In this document: in pieces, positions 11,780 to 22,806 of the stretch
Layout: each line of letters starts with the position of its first letter
Numbering within the stretch: the first letter of the stretch is position 1
Source: Stomorhina lunata
Lineage: Eukaryota > Arthropoda > Insecta > Diptera > Rhiniidae
NCBI GenBank assembly: GCA_933228675.1
Contig: OW121741.1
Coordinates: 137,853,858 to 137,917,857 of the forward strand
DNA length: 64,000 bases
Reading direction: 5' to 3'
Program-made: the position numbers and the translations under genes
The notes under the pieces: model-generated
The model's input: the letters and a program-made list of their open reading frames with translations, nothing else
The model's database searches: none
Told to the model about the DNA's origin: nothing

Positions 11780-12720
11780 AGGCAACGCCTTCTTTTAGAA
11801 TACGTATGGTCAGAAGAACGTAGCCAGACGATTGGAATCTCAGTGTCCTTTGTCCAGTGCACAAAAAAGGAGATAAAACTCTATGTACAAATAAGATTCT
11901 ATCGACCGTACTGTGTGAAAAGCTAAAGCCCAAAGTTAACGAAATAATTGGGACGTGCCAATGTGGCTTTAGACCAGGTAAATCAACTATTGACCAGATC
12001 TTTACTCTACGTCAAATCCTAAATAAGACCCAAGAGAAACAAATTGATACGTACGTATCTCTTTATTGACTACAAAGCAGATTTTGACAGCCCCATACGG
12101 AAGAAGGTGTTTGAAGAATTGTCTGAGTTCGGCATCCCTACGAAGCTAATAAAATTATGCGGAGTGAAACTAATACAACATCATCTGTTAAGATAGGTTA
12201 GAGCCTATCAGAGTTTCTCATAACTAAACAGGGATTCAGACAAGGTGACAGTCTATCATGTTACCTCTTCAATATTGTGTTACAGAAAATCTTGCAAGTG
12301 GCAGCATTTAAGACAACAGGTACAATTTTCAATAGAAAATATATGCGACTCGCGTTTGCCGATGACATTGATATTCTGGGACGTACTTTGCCGCCTTTCC
12401 AGTGTCGAGAAAGAATCAACAAAATGAGTCTAGCTGACTATGAATCAAAAACAAAACTGATGGTTTTGGAGTTTTCGAGAGGAAAATTCTACGAAGAATC
12501 TTTGGAACAGTCTGGGTAGCGACATCGAATGAACTATGAGCTGTATGAGTTATACGCTGAAATAGACAGTATTAAACGCAATTAAGCAACAGAGGCTACA
12601 TTGGCTAGAACATGTTGTGCGAATGAACCTGAAAGAACTCGTAGAAGAAGGCGTCTTAAACTTCGATGGAAAACCAAGTAGAAAAAAATCTTAAAACTTG
12701 GCTTACGAAATTGAAGAATA
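11780..12720 (+). pseudogene. Degenerate non-LTR retrotransposon reverse transcriptase (copy 1)
   Basis: Successive frames give PDDWNLSVLCPVHKKGDKTL, then a stretch ending CGFRPGKSTIDQIFTLRQIL, FIDYKADFDSPI, KQGFRQGDSLSCYLF and the catalytic box LAFADDIDI (FADD at 12355-12366). The C-terminal tail includes QRLHWLEHVVRMN and a RRLKLRWKTK-type end. This is a LINE reverse transcriptase, most like RTE-type elements. Frameshifts after 12055, stops and local deletions kill it. Plus-strand orientation, 5'-truncated. Confidence 0.85.
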
Positions 12721-14284
12721 TATTAATATGTATATATCAATCCTTAATTTTAGTAAAAATATTTTATACATATACTTTTAATAAAGTAAAAGGCAGATAT
12801 AATTTTTAATATTTATCAACTGAAAAGGAAATACAGACACTCTAAAAGAAATAAATCTATCGCACTGTTCCATACTCATGACGAATAATGTTTAAGTTTT
12901 ATTAAAACTAATACAATTATCTGAAAAGTTTGCTTATTCTTCTATGTTGAACTTACTTACCCCATGTTATGATAAAACAGTGTCTTTGTCCAACTTCCTC
13001 ATGGTATTTCATTGCCTGCCTTTTTTGTGCTTTTGAATGTTTGTGTTTTTACACCTATTTTATCAAAAACAATAAAATGTAACTGCATTTATAACAACAA
13101 CAATCACTTCATTCATTTTCTCTTCTTCTTCATATTGATCAGTTTTCTTTAAATTTCTCAAGTGTTCGGTTGTCGCAAGTGTAATTCTAGTGTAAAATTA
13201 GTGATATTTAATTAAAAAAATAGAATATCTTTAAATATTTTTGCATAAATGTTTAATTTAAATGTTTATTTACACATTTCTAGCAAAATCTTGTTGGAAA
13301 ATATAAATTTAGTTTGTGAAAAAAGTGTTTAAACAAATTGTAAAATATACAGAAATGTCTTTTTCTTGATTTCTTCACTTTTGCTGTTGTTGTTATTAGT
13401 GTTGGTGAGTGTCATTGAGTTGTTTTTGCATATTATGAGAACTTTAGTTGGAAATGAGAAGGAGAAGCAGGAAATCGAAATAAATTAAAGCGCGGATAGT
13501 GAGTTTTCTTAAACGGATGTCACAGGAGGTCAGATGCTTAAAAGAGTGTTGTGTTTATCAAATAAGAGATGTATTTTAAAAATTTAATTTAAAACTTTGT
13601 ATGCTCCGGAAAGACAATTGTTTTGAAGGTACCCCAAAATTTTAAACGATTTTGTTTATACTTTAAGGGCTTTGTCCTCGTTTCAGGTTTAATGAAAGTA
13701 TCTTGAAAATTGTGGCATTTATTTAATTTTCTTTTAAATAATAGGATTAATATGACAAATTGTAAATTAGGTATTTTACATTTTTGTAAAAAAATCACTA
13801 CTAATCGATAGATTTCGATAGTATAAACCTTATGTAATTCAAAATATTTATAGTTTTACGACCGCCGAGAAATGATAGTATTTTAAATTTGATACGAATT
13901 TTCAAAATCTAAAAAAATTATTAGATTTAAATTTAGTTGCCTTATAATAACTCCAATGAATTTGATCACACAAAAAACTTGTGAAAGCACGACTTAATGC
14001 AATTTTGTTCTAATCGATTGATGTATTTTTAACAAAATTAGATAAGTTGTTTTTAATATATGTGACCCGGTCTATGAAAAGGTGGCTTATGACTCAAAAA
14101 CAAAATTTCGAAAAATTAGCTCTTAAAGATAAACAATTCATTTCGTCAGTTTCTTAGTAGTTTTTCTTTTCTTTAGTCATAAGACGGGTCAAATATGGTA
14201 ATATAACTAAGACAACTTAGTCAAAAATACCAAACTTTCGACAAATTAGAAATTTTAAACTCAATGAAAAATTGCAATAACTCT
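12721..14284. other. AT-rich spacer
   Basis: No gene, RNA or transposon end could be supported. The 69-codon minus-strand frame at 13589-13798 lacks any recognisable domain. The region may contain regulatory DNA of a neighbour, but nothing specific is visible. Confidence 0.4.
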
Positions 14285-15000
14285 AATGAAAAATATCAAA
14301 GCTGCGGGCGACGATGGTTTGCCACTAGAGCTTTTTAATGCCGGAGGTGATGAGTTGATAAGGTATATGTCCCAGCTTCTAAAAACCTTATGGTTAGAGG
14401 AACGTATGCCAGACGATAGGAGTCTCAGTGTTATTTGTCCAGTGCCAATTATAGCATTATAAGTCTGCTTTCAATTGCATATAAGATTCTATCGACCATA
14501 CTGTGTGAAAGGCTAAAGCCCAAAGTTTACATTACTGTTGGAACCTGCCAATTTGGCTTTATATCAAGTAAATCTACCACAGTCCAGATCTTCACACTAT
14601 TTCGAATCCTGAAGAGGACCCAAGAGAAGCAAATAGACACATATCATCTCATCGTTAGCTTCAAAGCTTCTTTTGACAGCTCGGTACGAACGAAATTTTT
14701 TAAAACAAGGATGGCATTAACTATTACAACATCATCAATTAAAATAGGTTAGGGAAAACCCTGTGTGATGCTGCAGTTAATACAACTGGAACGATTTTCA
14801 ACAGAAAACACATGATACTCTCGTTTGCTGATGGCATTAATATTATGGGATGCACTTTGCTCGAGTATGGGAAAGGAATCAAAAAAAAAAAAAAAAAATG
14901 GGCTTAGTTGCCAATTTTTTAAAACATTTTCTACGATGTTGAAAAATAGGCACACAAGATCGAAGCGCATGGAATTCTAAAATAAGTAAGTAAGTAAGTA
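14285..15000 (+). pseudogene. Degenerate non-LTR retrotransposon reverse transcriptase (copy 2)
   Basis: Same family as the 11.8-kb copy. It begins further upstream with NIKAAGDDGLPLELFNAGGD and WLEERMPDD, continues through ILSTILCERLKPKV and IFTLFRILKRTQEKQIDTYH, and then jumps by an internal deletion of the palm to TGTIFNRKH and SFADGINI. The catalytic YADD equivalent has become FADG, so it is inactive even apart from the frameshifts. A poly-A run near 14881 interrupts it and an (AAGT)n tract ends it near 15000. Confidence 0.8.
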
Positions 15001-16428
15001 AAATCAATGAAAAATATTAAAGATTTTCAAAAATTATTTTAAAAAAGTATAACATTTATTCTAATTTTCTTTAAATACATTTTTTTTAACAATTATTCAT
15101 AATAATTAAGTATATAAATAGTAAGAGTATTTAAATAATTGAAAATACACATTTTACGCCTTAATTGTGTGCAATCAACCGAAAAATAGATGTATAACGT
15201 TAAAGGTATATCGTTTACAAAAAATAAAGAATATTTTCGTAAAGTGTTGTTGTTGCAGTTCTTATAGGGATCGTTAGGACGAGGTGGAAGTTAATTAGTT
15301 TTGAACACATACTATCTAAATTTAACAGATCGAAAAAAGAAGAATCGTAAATCATAAATGTTGATAACTCCTATTCAGTTTTGTGTCTGTCATTATCCTA
15401 AAGCATTGATTCAAACCGAGGTTTCGGTTGGTGAGACATAGAAGTGTCGACTACCTGTATTTGAATATCCGTGCCATATTTGCAGCGACGAATTAAATGC
15501 TTTGTGCTGAAATTTAAATAAATTTTTAGTTGAAATAATTTCGATTTTAAAAATTTTGAAAATTTTGTAAATATTTTTAAAAGTTTTTAAAAGAAATCAT
15601 GCTTTTTATTTGTAGTAAAAATGATGATTATGAAACTTTTGATTTTACAGCAAATTAATGTTAAATGACAGGTGCTTGGACATCTAAATGGTTTCGAAAA
15701 CTAATTCTATGAAACAAAATTTTTAGAACAAATTACAACATCAACAGCAACAACACTTTCTAAATTACTAAAAATTTTTATGAATTAAAACAACAACAAA
15801 ACATGATTTGCATTTTAATGAAAAGATTTTTTTATTAAATAATTATTTTTTTGCAATTAAATGAAATTATAAACAAGGATTTTAAAAATTCTATTTATTC
15901 AAATTTTGGTTTCTTTTACATTTATTTTTAAATATAAATAAATACTTTACATACATAAACATTGGGTTTCTTTTAAGATATAATTATTGAAAATTAACAT
16001 AAAATACTGATAATATTTTTTTGTCTTTGGACTTGAGTTTTTTAAACAAAATTTATTCAAATTAAAATTCAAGCCAAATCGTTTTTTTTTTGGAAACTAA
16101 ACACAGCCTTAAAATTATTTCTTATATTTTTCACACATTGAATATAGGATTTTAAAAAACTTAAAACTTTAAAGTTTAATTAATTATCAATATTTTTTGT
16201 ATTAAATTCCTTTTTATTTCTTTAGCTTTTTTTCTCGTCTACATCTAATTGAATTGTTTTGTCAAATTATTGCTTACTTTTAATATAAATTGTGTTTAAT
16301 TTTATATGCTTAAAACTTTTTTGGTAAAATTTGTATTTTAGTTGTTTTAAAAAGCCTAACCTATATCAGAGCTGTAAAAGAATGAAACGTTTTGTCGTTC
16401 ATTTAAGCTGAATTTCCATTTTTAATGA
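15001..16428. other. AT-rich spacer
   Basis: No coding or mobile feature is recognised. Sequence is low complexity, with poly-A and poly-T runs. Confidence 0.4.
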
Positions 16429-16439
16429 ATCTGTGAATC

Positions 16440-16474
<35 letters not shown>

Positions 16475-16677
16475 CCCCGACAACATTCCAATTGGAACAA
16501 GGGGTACTTCTCTCAGACAATGAGCTGCATCCGATTCTATTTTTAGACTCATTGAAAGGGACCTACGTTTTAACGCCGGCTCCGAACGGCAAATGCATTA
16601 GTTAGAGAAGTTTTACATAGCCTAATACTCAATAACCAGTGGCTACCTGAGTTATGAGGTGATCTGTGAATCATTAT
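16429..16677 (-). mobile_element. 5'-truncated SINE-like retroposon with TA tail and 16-bp target duplication
   Basis: The insert at 16445-16661 reads on the minus strand from ACCTCATAACTCAG to GGGGAATT and then a (TA)n tail (16442-16470). Exact 16-bp direct repeats ATCTGTGAATCATTAT flank it at 16429-16444 and 16662-16677, the hallmark of LINE-mediated insertion. A longer relative lies at 49017-49362 and carries a tRNA-like head that this copy lacks. Confidence 0.85.
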
Positions 16678-17782
16678 GATATAAAAATCATTAAGAAAAA
16701 TATGGATTAATTCATAATAAAGTAAAAAAGTCATAAATTTATTTTCTTAAAAAAAGTATTTAATTAAAAATATCATTAGTTCATTGGGAAACTAACAGAA
16801 ATATATTGTTAATCCTTTTTCTTCACTCAATTAAGCTAAAATTTATCAGTTTATACAAAAAATGTAAAAATTTTAAAACTAAAAATAAATCATTCATTTA
16901 CAGCTCTGTCAAATACGATTACCAAGCATTCTCCATCTTTCTCTTCGCACTGTGACAATACTCTTACGTTTCCTTCCGCTAGTGTTGTCATTTATTCTTA
17001 AATTTATGTATATACGAGTTTTTGTGCATTTTTGTTTTAAATTTTAATATTTAGGCATATTTTTGAAGTTTTTTTTACTAATGGAATTTATAAAAAATTA
17101 AATTTTGTGCGATTTCTTTTCATATCACAAATATTTATTTGGTTTTTAAATAAAATATTTTTTGAAAACTGCATATGGTAATGCAGTTCTGCAGGGAGAA
17201 AATTTTAAGTTATTATTCTAATTGACGTTTTTGTTTATCATTTAAAGTCATGGTATTCTGATAACAAAAATGGTAAAAATGCGATTTTAAAATCAATTTC
17301 ATAAAGTTTTTCAATATCTCTTTCACAAAAGATTATGTCCTTCAAAAAACAGTTTATATATTATTACATATCGTTGGTCTCATGTAGAAAGGCCCTAACT
17401 CACACTTTCTTCGAAATTATTTTTTTTTGCGATTCCAATGCATTTAACGCAATAATACCTCCTCAAAAAATTTAAGACAATTTTGCCAAAATTAATGGTT
17501 TATCTAGTAATGATACCTCCATTTTTGGACACCTTTTAGAGGTTATAGAGAACACGATATCTTAAATCTTATCCAAAATAATGAAGCTGGTACATTATTT
17601 CTTTACTCTTTTACTAGACAAGGTACTCTGGATTATGAATACCTTTAGTGATTACTCCTACTACATACCTTTGTCGATACAAATTTATATTATTTATATT
17701 AATTTATGTTTCTTTGATTAATAATTTTGAATTTAGATTGACGAATTTTCCATCTACATACACTAAGAGAAATTATTGGGCA
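16678..17782. other. AT-rich spacer
   Basis: No gene recognised. A short open stretch near 17520-17645 translates to a moderately complex peptide but has no identifiable domain or splice context. Confidence 0.35.
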
Positions 17783-17788
17783 TTTATT
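17783..17788 (-). terminator. Possible polyadenylation signal for the distal Ndae1 terminal exon
   Basis: Minus-strand AATAAA lies about 105 nt past the stop codon of the exon ending at 17893. Confidence 0.4.
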
Positions 17789-17892
17789 ATTTACTGACAT
17801 TTCTTCTTATACATATTTCTTATTCAAAGATATTTCATACATTTATAATTTAGTTGCGCTGTATTAAAAAATAATATAAATCAATTAACTGT

Positions 17893-18061
17893 TTAAACAG
17901 GCGTTATATCATTTTTCGATAAATCTACAATTGTACCGGAACAGTTTCTGTTTGATTCCTTGGAGGCTTCAACTTTCAGTGTTAGATTGTTATGACTTTT
18001 GGGTGTTGAAGAATTTTCATCATCTTCCTCATTCATGGTGGATAAACGTTGATTATTTTTA
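17893..18061 (-). CDS. Ndae1: Probable alternative terminal exon of Ndae1
   Basis: The minus strand opens after acceptor CTAAATAG and encodes 56 codons containing QRLSTMNEEDDENSSTPKSH and VDLSKNDITPV, then TAA. It joins the 18482-18720 exon in perfect phase (AA|T), with donor GTAAGT. Acidic, Ser/Thr-rich composition and a C-terminal hydrophobic residue after Pro suit a cytoplasmic tail; DITPV could be a PDZ-type ligand (inference). No transmembrane segment. Confidence 0.6.
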
Positions 18062-18481
18062 CTATTTAGCGTTGTTTTTTTTTTAATAAATATTTAAATT
18101 TAGCAATTATTGTAATTTAAATGATAAAAGCAGATGAAAGAGAGAAAATAACAATTTTGTAAATATTTTTGGGAACTTGAACTAGCTTAATAAACAAAAC
18201 TAAATATAGGCTCTTATTAACATACACGACTGTCGTAAATTCGTAATAGATTAAAGAAAACCAGAACTTTTCTTCTTTAAGCTAGTACGAATATGTTGAA
18301 GTCACTGCAAGTCTCGTTATAAGGCCTAATATTTTTTATAACTTTTGCTAAAATTTCACTACTTTCTTTATTTCATTTCAAATTATTGAAATTTTATTGA
18401 AATTATCAATTTTAATTTTTTTTATTAAATTCTAACTAAATCTATTTTTAAAAATAAATTATTCGAAAGCAAAAAACTTAC

Positions 18482-18720
18482 TTTTGACTGCCATTGATTT
18501 GTCGCACCTTAGCTGTCACCGGTATTATCAACTGATCGGCCGATGTTCCATCTTTATTGACCTGTTGCCATATAGTGGTTCTTTGAACCTCTTGATTGAC
18601 ATTCGCTGGTAGATTTGTGTTAGCATTGGAAGTGGCTCCATTCGCCAGTGGTATATGTATTGTTGTTGGTCCCGGATTTAGCGAAGAATTAAATTTCTCG
18701 TACTTATCGTGATGGTGGTC
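18482..18720 (-). CDS. Ndae1: Probable alternative C-terminal exon of Ndae1
   Basis: After acceptor TTTAAAG the minus strand encodes DHHHDKYEKFNSS, then TTIHIPLANG, VNQEVQRTTIWQQVNKDG and VRQINGSQK up to donor GTAAGT. The NQEVQRTTIW block resembles the conserved ISDEMSKTALW segment in the cytoplasmic tail of vertebrate Na+/HCO3- cotransporters, and the exon lies downstream of Ndae1 on the same strand. It starts in phase 0, but the only donor near the end of the 25156 exon (AAAAA|GTAG at 25160) leaves phase 2. A linking exon is therefore predicted and was not found. Confidence 0.6.
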
Positions 18721-19574
18721 CTTTAAATAATAGGATGGATTGGTATTGTTTTGGTCATATGTTGTTAATTAGTTGTGTATAATTATTTAGGGCTTAACAC
18801 TTTTTGTGTATATTCCTTTAAGCTAGAGTACTAGTTTTTCAGTGTTTTTGTATATTCTAGGTCTAGCTTGAAAGATGTGTAGCCATTTTGTGTAAGGTGA
18901 TAGGGTGGAAAATTTAAGTTTTGGAAAGGAATTGGAAAAGTGTGTTAATCACTTTGTAAACAATTACAGTGTTGGGATAACAAAATTTTAAAAATGTTTT
19001 TAAATTGTATGTCTAGTCTTCGAGATATTACTACTCTTATATTTATAATTAAGCTACTGACTTTAGGCTCAAGAGTTAATTGTTTTTGAATGCAAAGTTT
19101 GATTTTGAAATTTATATATCACATATATAAAAACAGTATATCTCCTATACTAGTATATATTAGTATAGGAGATATACAGGAACAAGGACAAGGAGTGTTC
19201 TTATATAAATCATTAAAATAAATGTCCATATAATGCATGGACTCTTAAATTGATTTAGATCACTAAAGTGTTCAGAACCCGAAGAACGATATAGTTAAGA
19301 AATTTAATTGTAACTAACTGTATTAGAAGTTTTCCCGCAAGACCGAGAACAAGTGTTTACCTTTTCAATTGCGAACCTGAAGTTATCATATCGAGAGCTG
19401 AAGTTTTTATCTCGTCAGATCTTTATGTCCTCATACACTTTAGATTAATTTTTTCTATTCCTTATTGGTCCTAAAAACCAGACAATTGATTTCTACTTTT
19501 CTTATCGGATCAGTATTTTTTTAAATCCCATAATAAACTGCCTACGTTACGGATAACTTCCTGTCGATTTAGAG
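18721..19574. other. Intron or intergenic spacer with a perfect palindrome
   Basis: No gene seen. It contains a perfect inverted repeat with 17-bp arms (GTATATCTCCTATACTA, 19136-19152, and its complement at 19161-19177) around an 8-nt loop. Confidence 0.5.
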
Positions 19575-19672
19575 CAATGTTGGGCAAAGTCTCTCTGATT
19601 CTCTCTTATTTTGTATTTTGCTACCCCTAGGGTTAGCAAAATACAAAATCAGGGAGACTTTGCCCAGCAATG
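19575..19672. mobile_element. 98-bp hAT-type MITE (foldback)
   Basis: Terminal repeats CAATGTTGGGCAAAGTCT and, inverted, CATTGCTGGGCAAAGTCT extend through nearly the whole element, which folds back around CCCTAGGG. Exact 8-bp target duplications ATTTAGAG flank it (19567-19574 and 19673-19680). The CA..G.TGGGCAAAG end and 8-bp duplication are typical of non-autonomous hAT elements. No coding capacity. Confidence 0.85.
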
Positions 19673-19984
19673 ATTTAGAGCGATCGCAAACCTATCTATC
19701 TGATTTTTTCAGCAATTATCTGATTGGATACTTTTTCTCTAATACACCTACTAAGTCACTAAAAATAGACCATGTTTCAATCTTGTAGATAATTCCCTGT
19801 ATTTAATCGATTGTGAACCAAAGTTTTTACTACAGATCAATAACCGAAATTTATCACATTTCTATATTAGAAATATCAATTGTTAGACGCTAAGAGCCAA
19901 AGTTTTAATCTTGCGGATTAATCTCACAATAAGCAAGCCATTCTTCTTCTTCTTCTTCTGTTATCCTTGACTCCCAGTGGAGCA

Positions 19985-20365
19985 TAGGGCCTCAATAAAT
20001 GTATTACAGTTGTTGCCTGGGTTTCCTGCTAACAGGTAATAACTGTATTCAATTCCTACTCACACCTCCTCGTGGTACATCCTGGAGCCATTCCGACGTA
20101 TTTGGTCTAAGGGTCTAAGATAATTGTACTTGGTAAAATACGAAACTGTAGCGTCTGTTCAACATGTTAGTTGCGGCTACAAGCGGGCGTCTGTCTCGGA
20201 TCGAGCGGCTCACTTTACAAACTTGGCTCTTGTCTTTGGACTCATTATCCATCGACTTACCACTTACGATGTTTTAAGCATGGAAAGAAACAATTTTACA
20301 GAATATGCTACTCTAAGGGGTAATCATGCGAGAAATCCCCCTGCTAATAAATGAAACCAACCATA
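19985..20365 (+). repeat. Dispersed retroelement fragment with a short open frame
   Basis: This matches 63105-63480 in the same order: TTGTTG(C/T)CTGGGTTT, GCTAACAGGTAA, AGCCATTCCGACGTATT, GGTCTAAGGGTCTAAGATAA and a conserved frame at 20124-20354 (starting MYLVKYET, including KRASVSDRAA and LALVFGLIIHRL). The frame is unrecognised. A fragment of the LINE family tail follows about 650 bp later in the same orientation, so I infer this belongs to a LINE 5' part. Confidence 0.65.
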
Positions 20366-20844
20366 AGCAAGCCATAGTAAGTCGATAAGAGCTCCAGTTT
20401 ATATTTTGTCCAGAATCTATAATCCTACTTTGTTAGACTTCACGGAAAAAAATAAATAAAACCTTTAAGGAAAATAGACCGATTCGTCGAAAATCCGGAT
20501 AGAAGACGCTAGATCTAGTGAATATGGTGGGGTTGACAATGTTTTCTATTTAAATTGTAAAAGCTTTTGGCAAGTGTCCAAACTATTATATGGTCTCGCA
20601 TCTGTTTTGTTCTGTTGGTCGAACTGCGCTGCTTTATGTGAACTTCTATATGTAAAACTATATGTAAAACTATAAAAACCTATATGTAAAACTATAAAAA
20701 CTTTAGAACTTTCTAAAATTGTAAATGAATGACCAGAAACCATGCAAAAAATTTGAATATTTCGTGGCTGTTTGTGAAACGCTGAAAAAGAGAGGAGACG
20801 AGAAAGTGGAGAAAATTGTACAATGATCGAAATTTAAAAGAGGT
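20366..20844. other. Unassigned spacer inside a LINE-derived block
   Basis: No recognisable protein or transposon terminus. It separates two fragments that both recur at about 50 kb and 63 kb. Confidence 0.3.
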
Positions 20845-21125
20845 GTAAGATGGGGATGTTTAATACCAAGCAACGGTTCTGATTGGTCTTAACTTGGTAA
20901 GCCCAGACTAAACTTGGTAATCCTTCATCTCAACTGTGGACGCTGACCTCTGCTTTGGTGTCAACCGGTTAACTACTTAAATACCCGGTAATGCAGTTTG
21001 CTTACATGTGCCACGAGCTCTCCGCGAAAGGACGTCCAAAACTTCGATTGAAAGACCAAGTAGAGGAAAATCTTTTAATGCTTGGCCTACGCAATTAAAG
21101 AATATGCGCACAAGTTCTCAGTGAC
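20845..21125 (+). mobile_element. LINE 3' fragment
   Basis: 20845-20960 matches the 50.1-50.2 kb and 63.94-64.0 kb repeats (GGGGATG, ATACCAA, ATTGGTCTTAACTTGGTAAG, TCATCTCAACTGTGGAC). 21019-21110 then translates to GRPKLRLKDQVEENLLMLGL, the C-terminal tail shared with the LINE copies at 12.6 kb and 49.8 kb. A stop follows. The reverse-transcriptase core is missing. Confidence 0.7.
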
Positions 21126-21456
21126 CTGGGTTTCCCACAAAGCGAAAACATCCGATCGATGAAGAAAAATAGAGAAAATTTATTTTTAGTCCACGTGTGT
21201 TGGAGAAGTTTGGCTTAAATTCTGTTCTGTGCGACCAATAAAGGTAAACTTCTGAAGTATTTGTTGTGTTATCCAGAAAAGGTAAAATGTTTTCTTAACA
21301 ATTCAACCAAACAGAAATTGGAGTACCTTTGCTCTATGATCTAGAGTTTGACATTACTATATCTTTCGTTATATTTTTAGTTTCTTCCAGTAATTATATT
21401 TACGCTTAAAACTTAACTTTTGAGTAGCTATTTACAGCATCTAGCGATTGAGTCGA

Positions 21457-21495
21457 ATTTATATGTGTTTTGTTATTATAACAAAACACATATAA
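21457..21495. repeat. Perfect 39-bp palindrome
   Basis: Arms TTTATATGTGTTTTGTTAT and its exact complement are separated by one base. Weaker symmetry extends outward to ATTGAGT/ACTCAAT (about 21446-21508). It would form a strong hairpin or cruciform. No target duplication identified. Confidence 0.8.
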
Positions 21496-21686
21496 ATGTC
21501 ACTCAATTGTCAACCGCTTTAGTTATATAAACCACACATTAATCTTATGTAGATCATACCTCAATCGTGCCTTTACAAGCATGAATTGATCTATTTCGAA
21601 ATAAAAGTGTCGGATAGTTCAACTAACACTGTGAAACACGATTTTGGGATCAAGAAAATTCCCACGCGAATATAAAGTATTGAACA

Positions 21687-22806
21687 AGTGTATTCAAACC
21701 TGCAAAGCGTTTGAACCTAGCAGGTGGAACTTTGAGTTATCGCCATTTGAAAGTTGCAATTCTCCTTGCATATAAAATTAAGTTTAAATTCTTGTTTATG
21801 TTTTTAGCAGAGACCGGAGATCGTTTTATTTTTTAAATCCATCGAGTATAAATATCATTGCCGATGAAAATTTATTTTTATTTCGATCGAAAAATAAAAA
21901 AAGAGGGATTTATATTTGAAATATAAATATCCCTCATGATGAAAATTTTAAATATCTATAAAGATAAATATCCGAACAGAAAAATATTTTATTGATTGTT
22001 TTATTTTTGAACTTCTGTTTTGACTTTGAAAAAATAAAAGCTTATGAAATTTTAAAATTTTCAACAATGAATGTATGAATGTTTTCAATTTATCGCAATG
22101 TTTTAGGACATCGAAGTTAAAGATAATAGTTCTAATGGGAACTATTGGTGGTTTCTTTGATTCGCGTCGCTATTTCTAAAAAAATTAACTTTTAAAAGTT
22201 TTAAACGCACTTAGACAACGACCATTTGTTGCCCAAACCCATTTCTATATAAAATTTGCAACAATAATTGAATTTATTGCTATTTAAACGTCCTAAAGGT
22301 GCTTTATACCCGGACAAATACAGAAATAAAATTTGAATTTTTTCTATCAAAATTTATTTTCATCGGATGAAAAAAGATGAAAATTATTTTGAACTGTACT
22401 GATAAATATCCCAAACGATTTTTGTATATTTTATTTTCATCGAATTGAAAAAAGAAACAAAATTTTTGAACAAATAAAAATCATGAGGGATTTTTCATAT
22501 TTTTTTAAACTTCAATGATTGTTTTTTTATGGATTTAAACATGAAAATATTGTTTTAAAAGTATTAAAATCCGGTCTCTGGTTTTTAGGTTTATAATCTA
22601 TCGATTTATGAAAAATATTTTGCACCCTATTCGGTACAAAAACCCATTTATGAGTAACATCCATAAACAATACTTTTAAGCCTTTTAAGGGTTTTTAATG
22701 GTAATTCATTTTTTAAACCCCACACAGAAAATTGCGACTTTCAAAAGGCGATAACTGCAAAGTTCCACCTACCAGCGCCAAATGCTTTTAGGGGCTTAAA
22801 TACACT
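21687..22806. mobile_element. Foldback element split by a hAT insertion
   Basis: Inverted repeats of about 75 bp start AGTGTATT(C/T)AA at 21687 and, on the other strand, at 22806. They share TAGCAGGTGGAACTTTG/TGGTAGGTGGAACTTTG and AGTTATCGCC.TTTGAAAGT. Removing the nested insertion at 21808-22580 with one target copy leaves an element of about 340 bp. No coding capacity. Outer target duplications were not clear. Confidence 0.7.
21808..22580. mobile_element. 773-bp non-autonomous hAT element
   Basis: Terminal repeats CAGAGACCGGA (21808) and TCCGGTCTCTG (ending 22580) are perfect inverted copies of 11 bp. Exact 8-bp target duplications GTTTTTAG lie at 21800-21807 and 22581-22588. The interior is A/T-rich with local hairpins (for example GAGGGATTTATATTT... 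at about 21902-21935) and has no transposase. It sits inside the foldback element and is therefore younger. Confidence 0.85.

Noticed and set aside
13589..13798. 69-codon minus-strand frame
   Set aside because: No recognisable domain, no splice partners, expected by chance at this length.
17510..17650. Possible coding exon (plus strand, REHDILNLIQNNEAGTLFLY-like)
   Set aside because: Composition is suggestive, but there is no identifiable family, start or splice support.
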